Part shown: one piece after another, positions 7,299 through 15,500 of the stretch
How the letters are laid out: each line of letters opens with the position of its first letter
Position numbering within the stretch: position 1 is the stretch's first letter
Source of the DNA: Dehalogenimonas etheniformans
Lineage (GTDB): Bacteria; Chloroflexota; Dehalococcoidia; Dehalococcoidales; Dehalococcoidaceae
Direction: 5' to 3'
NCBI RefSeq assembly: GCF_014672715.2
Contig: NZ_CP058566.2
Span: forward strand, 1,984,001-2,048,000
DNA: 64,000 nt
Program-made: the position numbers and the translations under genes
Notes under the pieces: generated by a model
The model's database searches: none
Told to the model about the DNA's origin: nothing
The model's input: the letters and a program-made list of their open reading frames with translations, nothing else

Positions 7299-8720
7299 AT
7301 GTCTACTTTTCATAGTGCTATTAGCCGCCGCGAATTCATGAAAGGCTTAGGGTTAGCAGGAGTTGGCGTCGGAGCTTCAGCCCTAGTGGGACCTACCTTC
7401 CACGATATGGATGAAATGGTCGCCGCTCCCACAGCGATTTCCAGAAAACCTTGGTGGGTAAAGGTAGTCGATACGCCACCAATGCCGATGGATCTAAGTG
7501 TACTAAAGCCTGGCCGAACCAAGGCCTTGCCTCCTACAACCCCCGCGCAGGACAATTTGGGACCCTACATCGCGTACTTTCAGAAACAATTCCCTGATTG
7601 GAAACCATCAGGCCATTGGAGTGATTATCGAAACGGCCACACAGCCCAACAATTTGCAGACATCAAGTGGGATGCATTGGTCTCTCATCCCTGGATGATT
7701 CCTCCACCGGCGATGAAACCCCCGTATATTATGGGAATGAGGCCCCAAGGTTTCCGTGAATATGCAAGTTGGAAAGAGAGAGGATATTCATCACGGTGGC
7801 AGGGCACTCCTGAAGAAGCCTTGAAAATTTGTAAGGTGTCTGCACAGTTGGCAGGCGCTGCCGATCTCGGAGTTATTCCAGTCGACGACAATTTCCTTAG
7901 GGTGATGTGGGGGAATAACGGGACAACACAGTATGAATTCGGTGACGTTGAAGACTTTGTGTTCACACCCAATGACATCGCTCCTACGAAGGTGGTGATT
8001 CCAAAAACATGTAAATGGTACCTGCACTGGACGAGCCGTAATCCTTATTGGCAGGCTAATCAATATTGTGCGACGGCTGGATATGAAGGTATTGTCTCAG
8101 AACATCCATACTGGGTTAATACTCTACAATCTATAGAGAATTTCTTATGGGGCCTTGGCTATCTTTCTCTAAGTAATGTACATGGTACATATCAACCATC
8201 GGGTTATGCCGGCGTTATGGCAGGAAGTTCTGAGTTAGGACGAGCTGGGTATGCCATGAGTCCGAAGTACGGACTAGGGATGCGTGCCATGTGGGGCTTC
8301 CTTACCGACCTTCCACTCGCGGAAACTAAACCGATAGATGCCGGTATGTGGAAATTCTGCCACAACTGCGGTATCTGTGCCGAAGAGTGTACTTTCCAAT
8401 CAATTCCGAAAGGGGATCCAACCTGGGAGGCTCCTTCTGATTATCAGTACGCTGACCGCTATAATCCCGGTTACTTGGCCTGGCGTAATGATACAACCAA
8501 ATGCCATCACTGCCCCGTTTGTATGACTGTCTGTCCATTTAGCCGCAACAACCCAAGTGACGCGAGCATCCATGATATAGTTAAAGCCACCACAGCTAAT
8601 ACTTCAGTTTTTAATGGTTTCTTTGCGAAAATGGAGAGGACCATGGGGGGAAATAAGTTTAAACACCCTGATCTTGTCTGGGAAGCGGACTTTGAACCTA
8701 TGGGAGTTTGGAGCGAGTGA
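7299..8720 (+). CDS. rdhA: Reductive dehalogenase catalytic subunit
   Basis: A 473-residue corrinoid/iron-sulfur enzyme that removes halogens from organohalides as terminal reductase of organohalide respiration, on the outer face of the membrane. The N-terminus has the Tat motif SRREFMKGLGLAG (Arg10-Arg11) and a hydrophobic stretch. Two clusters follow: CHNCGICAEEC from residue 354 and CHHCPVCMTVCP from residue 402. The first lacks the proline that usually follows its fourth cysteine. The length is normal for RdhA. AAAGGGAAG precedes the ATG. A strong terminator follows at 8783, and no rdhB anchor gene is adjacent, unlike most functional pairs. The substrate cannot be read from sequence. A MarR and a two-component-type regulator lie upstream. 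Confidence 0.95.
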   Translation: MSTFHSAISRREFMKGLGLAGVGVGASALVGPTFHDMDEMVAAPTAISRKPWWVKVVDTPPMPMDLSVLKPGRTKALPPTTPAQDNLGPYIAYFQKQFPDWKPSGHWSDYRNGHTAQQFADIKWDALVSHPWMIPPPAMKPPYIMGMRPQGFREYASWKERGYSSRWQGTPEEALKICKVSAQLAGAADLGVIPVDDNFLRVMWGNNGTTQYEFGDVEDFVFTPNDIAPTKVVIPKTCKWYLHWTSRNPYWQANQYCATAGYEGIVSEHPYWVNTLQSIENFLWGLGYLSLSNVHGTYQPSGYAGVMAGSSELGRAGYAMSPKYGLGMRAMWGFLTDLPLAETKPIDAGMWKFCHNCGICAEECTFQSIPKGDPTWEAPSDYQYADRYNPGYLAWRNDTTKCHHCPVCMTVCPFSRNNPSDASIHDIVKATTANTSVFNGFFAKMERTMGGNKFKHPDLVWEADFEPMGVWSE

Positions 8721-8782
8721 AATTCTGTCAATTGACCTGAAGTAAAGCCTAAATAAAACAGGTGCCTAATTGGTTGAATCCG

Positions 8783-8826
8783 AAGGAGAGGTGCTGTTCG
8801 TATATTGGCACCTCTCCTTAATTTTT
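8783..8826 (+). terminator. Intrinsic terminator after rdhA
   Basis: A 12-bp perfect stem, AAGGAGAGGTGC (8783-8794) with GCACCTCTCCTT (8808-8819), is followed by ATTTTT. It lies 62 bp after the rdhA stop and only about 20 bp before the next start codon, so the downstream cytochrome-like gene must depend on read-through or on a promoter overlapping this hairpin. Confidence 0.88.
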
Positions 8827-8847
8827 AGACCTTGATAAAGGGGGCAA

Positions 8848-9210
8848 ATGAAGGTACATTGTAAAATTCTCAGTTGTTCGATGAAGGTTGTTGTTATCTC
8901 AATCCTGTTAGTTTCTGTTTGCGGGTGCTCGAATGAATCTCATGGGTCTAACCGTTTTTCGATTAAACCTACCTTTCAACAGGATACATTGGTATCAACA
9001 TCAAGCGATGGCAGGGTAATCTTCGCCGATACTTGTGGAAAATGCCACATGTTGACAGAGATCTCCCTTCGGATTAGTAATTTGAGTGAAGCCGGTCTAA
9101 ATCTCTATCTTACTGCTCATTACCCAAATTTTGCGTTACTCAATGCTGGGCAACAATCGACCTTGCAAGATTTTCTTAAAAGTTCCGTAGCGTCTTCGAC
9201 AAGCAAATAA
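8848..9210 (+). CDS. CxxCH lipoprotein, monoheme cytochrome c-like
   Basis: A 120-residue protein with a hydrophobic signal (VVVISILLVSV) ending in CGC, a plausible lipobox with lipidation at the second cysteine. Its only heme motif is CGKCH, at about residue 69. The C-terminal half has amphipathic helices with a terminal LQDFL pattern typical of small class I cytochromes c. AAAGGGGGC directly precedes ATG 8848, which supports this start over the inner ATG 8881. It follows rdhA across a strong terminator. If hemylated it could pass electrons to RdhA outside the membrane. Known Dehalococcoides strains are described as lacking c-type cytochromes, so heme attachment must be tested. Alternatively it is a cytochrome-derived relic. 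Confidence 0.72.
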   Translation: MKVHCKILSCSMKVVVISILLVSVCGCSNESHGSNRFSIKPTFQQDTLVSTSSDGRVIFADTCGKCHMLTEISLRISNLSEAGLNLYLTAHYPNFALLNAGQQSTLQDFLKSSVASSTSK

Positions 9211-9528
9211 GGCAGAGAACATAGTCAAGTAGAAAATTTCTAACAAATTGACGAAATGTTCACTGTCCTCTTGAATAGACCCATTATCCTAAGTTAAAGA
9301 TCACCTGTTGGTTACGCCCTGGAAACTTGTGTCGTTGGCGTTGTTTGCCGTCCGGGAGGTTGTCTAAGTCAAGCATATGGTTCAGTCTAGTGGATTTATA
9401 CATTGAGATAGCATGGTAATTAAGGATTCAGTCCAGGTAAATAACGCAGTGGGCACACACTTAGTCCAACGATGAAACCAGAAGGGAGTATGTCGGCTCC
9501 CCTCTGGTTGTTCGCGCAACTCGCAGGA
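9211..9528. other. 318-bp gap between convergent genes
   Basis: No ORF with domain or ribosome-site support is seen here. The only structure is the hairpin at 9477-9509 near the end of the giant minus-strand gene. It separates the plus-strand rdh series from the leftward giant protein gene. Confidence 0.55.
9477..9509 (-). terminator. Probable terminator of the giant protein gene
   Basis: An inverted repeat, AACCAGAAGGGAG with CTCCCCTCTGGTT, with one G-T pair and an 8-base loop, lies 20 bp beyond the stop codon at 9529. On the minus strand it is followed by TTTCAT, a weak U-tract, so the call is moderate. Confidence 0.5.
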
Positions 9529-12500
9529 CTACTTCTTGCCGCCGCCCTTCGGTGGATTGGTGGTTGGGGGTGGAGTGGTGCTAGGGTTGGCGGCTTTAAT
9601 ATCTATATTACCACCGCCAATGGATTGAGGGTCGGTGTTCGGTAATCTAACCGGCTCGCCAGAGACAAGAACATGGTTGATGTGAATGCCAAAGGTGTCC
9701 GGTATAGTTACCTTCTTACCATTGCCGGAAGCGCCGGAGCCGTTGTCGACAAAACTGATGGTAAAGGTAACGCCCGTCTCCGACACTACCCAATCGCCGA
9801 GGCCGCCGCGAGCCGTGGCGTCCCAACGATACAGTGTGCCTGTGCCGGAGCAGGCGCCGCTAGACGAAGCGGCAAGGTAGACGTAGCTGGTGAGATCGCC
9901 CTTCAACCGCCATTTCCCGTTGTTGATGAGCAGTATTTGTCCTTTGTAAGTCAAGGGATTAGCTAATGGATCAACGACTTTAACCGTGAAGCCGAAGTTA
10001 ACGCGGCCGATACCTTCAGCAGTGTACCAGCCGCCGCCCGCCGCCGCTGCTCCAGGGTCGGCGATAGTGAGGGTTGCCTCATCACCGGCTGCATCAAGGT
10101 AATTACTACCGGCAAAGTCTGCGTAGAGATCGTAAATGCCAGACATACCCGAGGTATCGTTGATGGTCACTGAAGCCACACCGGAACTATCGGTAATTCC
10201 AGACCGTGTATAGCTGCCAAAGGTGAAGGTAATCGTCTGACCTCCTATGTACCCGGCAGGTCCGGTGAGTTTAGCGGACAACGTAAGACTATTACCGGCG
10301 ACAACCTCCTGGGTGCCGATGTAGAGCAACGAGGTCAAGCCCTTGAAATTGGCCGTGACGGATTTGGCAGCGTCAATGGTGATCGAAAGCGGATTGACTG
10401 TAGCCGTGGCTGAGCCGATGTCTCCCGTCCACTTCCAGAAATGCCATTGGGAGTTAGGATTAGCGGTAAGCTGCTTTGTGGTACCGCTGTCAATCCAATC
10501 GCCGGTCACCGCGCCGAAGATAGACCCGGACACTCCGTGCTCGGTTGGTGATACAACCAGGGTGAGTTGGTACTGCACACCGTATTTGGCGGTGATGCTT
10601 CTGGCTTGGTTCATGGTCACGGAAACCGGGTTACTAGTATTGGGCGATGAAGACACATCGCCAGTCCAGTTCTTGAAAGCCCACCGTTTGCCCGAGCCAT
10701 CAGCCACCGGAGTGGCGGCTGACAAGTTGAGCGCCGTGCCGTTGTCATACCAGGTGCCATCAACGGCGCCGGAAACATTGCTGAGGTTACCAGGGACGCC
10801 TTCGGTGATGGCTAGAGTCAGCTGGTACTGAGTTCCGTAATTGGCGGTGATGCTCCTGGCCTGGGTCATGGTTACAGAAACCGGGTTACTAGTATTGGGC
10901 GATGAAGACACATCGCCAGTCCAGTTCTTGAAAGCCCACCGTTTGCCCGCGCCATCAGCCACCGGAGTGGCGGCTGACAAGTTGAGCGCCGTGCCGCTGT
11001 CGTACCAGGTGCTATCAGCACCGCCGGAGAGGTTAATTAGGCTACCGGGGACACCCTCGGTGATGGACAGAGTTAGCTGGTATTGGGTCTTGTATCTGCC
11101 GGCCGAACCTCCGTAAATACTCACCGTTCCCGACCAGGATCTTCCTCCAACGTTATTCCAGACATACCGCTTTCCGGCACCCTCCACAACCAATGGCGTA
11201 TGGAATTCGAAGCTGTGACTGGTGCCATCAGCCCACCAGAATTCCTTATATAGCCCATGCGTGAAATCCGAGTAGCCGTAGCCTGTCCCATCAGCCGTGA
11301 GGATGGCGCCGGTAAAGTCGTCGTCCACACCTGTCAGGCCGAAATAGATGTGCCATTCGTGCGTCCAAGAGGCGGTCTCGGTAATCGGTCCGTTCACGGT
11401 CACACCATCGGTGGCCGGGTTATCGGTACCAGAATAAGAACCGGTACCGCTGCCCGTCCAGCCATTGAACACGTAACGCTCCTGACCGCTGTAAGTCAAT
11501 GATGGCGGCGTGGCCGATAAGGTGACTTTGGCGCCAGCATCATACCAGTGTTCATCGGTGGTATTTGGCGAGGTCGTACCTAAGTTGGTAGACACGCTGA
11601 GCTGGTACTGCGTCTTGTAGTTTGCGGTAATGGTCACAGGGCCGGTAACCAGAAAGTCGGTGGCCGGTGTTGGTACCGGCGATGTTACAACAAACCGCTT
11701 GCCACTAGTCGTACTTGCGATCTCAGGCTGGAAGTTATAGCTTACCTTCCAGTTGACTCGAACCCAGTATTCAAACACACCGAAGTAACCGTCGCGGTAG
11801 AATGAATCTACTGGCGGTGGAGATGATTGGTATTTACCAGCCTGGAGTACCCAGCCCGAGGCTGTTTCATCCAGTCCAGTCTGGGTAAAAGTTATACGGT
11901 ATTCGTGCCACCACTGAGCGCCAGCCTGGGTCGGCGCGTTGATGGTGAAGATGTAAGGGTTATCCGTGTAGGTATGCACATCCACACCCGGAGTGCCGGG
12001 ATTGGTTCTGAAGTCCCATGAGTTCCACACATATCGTTCGCCATCAACAATCGCGGGAGCCGTCGCCGTGATGGTGACGCTAGTGCCGGCATCAATCCAA
12101 TGCTCGCCCATAGACGGGTCGGTAGTGCCAGTTCCGACCATGGTGAGCCTGTATTGCGTAGTGTAGTTGCCAGTTATAGTTACCGCTGATTCTGGATGGA
12201 AGTTGGATGACGGATCGTCTCCTGAGGTTCGGACAAACCGTTTTCCGGCAGAGGAACTGGCGATAACAGAATGATATTCGTACGAGATTTCATTAAAATC
12301 GTTGACCCAATATGAAGTATCGCTGAAGTTACCGCTGATTGTCTCCTGCCACTCAAGGATTTTGCCATTTACCGAAGGCCTCCAGGCACGGACATCAACT
12401 ACGACGCCCGTCGCGGTGTTATCTAGGCCGGTATGGGCGAAGGTTATCAGGTACTGCATTCCATAGGTGGCTGAGTATGTCCCGGCCGCCGTGATAGGTG

Positions 12501-15500
12501 AAGACCCAGACTGGTTTCTTTTGACGAATCGTTCGCCGGTAGTGCCTTCAACTGGGGATGCCCAGCTGAAAGTGGTGCCGCTATCGAGCCAAGCGGCGCT
12601 GGGTAAGTGAAGATAATCATAGTCGGTCGTCCCTACCGTTAGAACGGTGTTGGTGCCGGCGTCGCTGCTGATTCCGGCCTGGGTGAAAGTCACCAGATAT
12701 TGGGTGCCATAGTTGGCAACGACAGTGCCAGGCCCGGATACTGTAAAAGCGCTGTTGTTTTGTGCCGTAGACAACCCGGAGGTTGAACCCCAGACATATT
12801 GTTTTCCGGTTGCACCAGCTACGGTGGCGCTGTAGGCGAAATCGATAGTGGAGCGGTAATCGTACCAATCCGAATATTGAAGCTGGTGTATCGTTTTGTT
12901 AACGCCGTTAATAGTTAGCACAGTGCTGGTATCGGCGTCAGTACCGACACCGCCCTGGGCGAAGGTTACCTGATACTGGAGGACCCAATTCCAGGTGACA
13001 CTGGATGACGCTGTGAGATTAAAAGTTGTCGAGTTGCTGTTGCCGCTTGCCGGGACGGAACCAGTGCCTGTCCAACCAGTGCAGCGGTACCTGCTGGATC
13101 CTGAGGTTTCAACTGGGGTCGTTACAGATGAAGTGATTGAGGCTCCGGCATCATACCAGCCCGCTCCGGTAGGCGTACCCTGGGCGGAGATAACGGTCAC
13201 CTGGTATTGTTCCACGTAGTAAGCAGTAGCATTGACCGGCGCTCTCATCGGCACGATAATCTCTTGCTGCGACGTGTCGACTGGTGTTCCATCGATGACA
13301 ACGGTCCAATGGTCGAAGCGCCATCGATGGCCAGTGCCGTCACCAACCGTGAGTGCCGCCGAGAGGGAAACATTTGTATCGGGGGCATACCAACCGCCCG
13401 TGCCTGTGATGTTGGCCGTTCCGCCGGGTACCCCACCGGTTACAGCTACGTTTAACTGGTACTGAGTATGATATGTGGCGAGGACAGTGCCCGCCGAAGG
13501 AGACAGATTCCCACTTTGCGAAGTGCTCAAGCCGGAGGTGCTGGCCCAGATATACTGTTTACCGGTCCCGGCTGCGACTGTCGAATTGTAGGCGAAGGTT
13601 ATAGTTGAGTTGTGATCATACCAATCTGTAAACTGCAATTGTGTGACTATCTTATTATTGCCGTTTACCGTTAGGACTATCGCGCTGCCAGCGTCAGCCG
13701 TGATACCCCCTTGGGCAAACGTGATTTGATATTGGAGAACCCAATTCCAGGTGATGCTGGAAGGTCCGTTGATGTCAAAGGTGACCGAGTTTCCGGAGCC
13801 GGTGGCCAGGACGGAACCAGTGCCTGTCCAGCCGGTGCAGCGATATCTGGTCACACCGGAGGTGTCCGCAGGAGTGGTTACCGATACGGTGACAGAAGCG
13901 CCGCTGTCGTGCCAGCCGGCACCGGTTGGAGAGTCATGGGCTGATGCGATTGTCAGCAGATACTGTGTTTTATAAGTACCGGTGACGGTGGTTAAACCAG
14001 TTGTGATGGTGGCCGGCCGATCATCGCCTTGGAAAACGCATCGGGTATTATTAGCCTCGTTATGGACCGAGGCGGGGAAGACTCCCGTGGGCGCATGGCC
14101 GCCGGGCACCCACTCGATATAGTATCCGCCGGTTTCAATACCAGGCGGTGTGACCGGCAAGGTACTGCCGGCGGTCATGTAGATTACCAAGAATTGCGTC
14201 TCGAAAGTGACGTTTATAGTGGTATTCTCGGTTATGTTCGGGCTTCCGCTTTCCGGCGTCGGTACGTAACGAGTGAAACCAGACTCGATAATGCCGGTGA
14301 GCCAGTTATTGACCCCCGGGGTCACCCCGGTGATCACGATATCAGCGCCGGTACCCGTGTGGACCTCGCCGTCGAGACTGACCCCCCAAAGGGTATCGGC
14401 GGGCAAGCCTGACTGGTGAAAGGTGACTTGGCATTGAGTGGTCCAATTAGCCGTAGCCGTCTTTGGAGCATTCATTGTGATGTCATTCGAGATTGCACCG
14501 GTACCCGAGGCGTCACCTGACCAGCCGGCGAAGATATAAGGAATAGTTCCATCGATTACCGTCAGCGGGCTAATCGTGGCCTGAGCTTTGGCACCAGCTT
14601 CGTACCAGCCTTGGCCACCGGCGGTACCGTGGCCGCCGTTATTCACGGTGAGGTAGTACTGAGTAGTATAGGTCCCAGCGATGGTTCTCGGCCCAGTGAT
14701 GGCGTCAGGCCGGTTATCTGTGATAAAGACATATTTGATTGTCTCATCGCTATTGTACTGGGGGCTGGCAAAAACGCCGGTAGCCGCCTCACCGGACTTG
14801 ACCCACTCGTCCGTGGGCACTGTTAGGCCTGCCGGGCTGGAAGCATAGGTCACTTTATATTCCGTGCCATACGTTGCGGTAACCGATGAGGGACCAGTCA
14901 GACTAAAACTACCGGTCTGCTCAACCTGGCCATTGGCGCTCCCGGTTCCCGAAGTACCAGTCCAGGGATTACGATAGCCAGGGATGATATTGGCAACGGG
15001 TGAAGTACAAATAAAAGATATGCTGGTGCCGTAAGGAATATCACTGAAGATACCCGATGCAAGCCCATTTGTACCACAAGTCACTGAGACGGGATCACCA
15101 TCGCCAATGGTCACTCTGAATATCTCGGCACCGTCTTCGGCAGAGGGAGGCAAACCGGCGAAAAATTGCAGACCGAAGGTATTGATGGCGAAGTTGGCGG
15201 TATAGGTCACCGACTCAGTCACGTTGCTCGGGAAGCTCGGCGTCCAGTCGACGAAGTGGAAGTGGGCAGCAGGCACCGGAGTTGGCACGGTAAATGTGGA
15301 AGCCCAGGAAGTGTTGTATGGAACATTTGAGAAGGTGGCGGTGCCGCTGAGCGAGCCGTTGCTGCCGGCCTCAAAGGTCACGGTATACATGGCAACCGCA
15401 TCATTGTCGATGATTGTGCCGATGCCATCCTGTTTGGTGATGTTAGCCCCGCTGGCAGTGGACAACCTGATGATAAAGTTTTCATCTTCTTCGTGAACAG

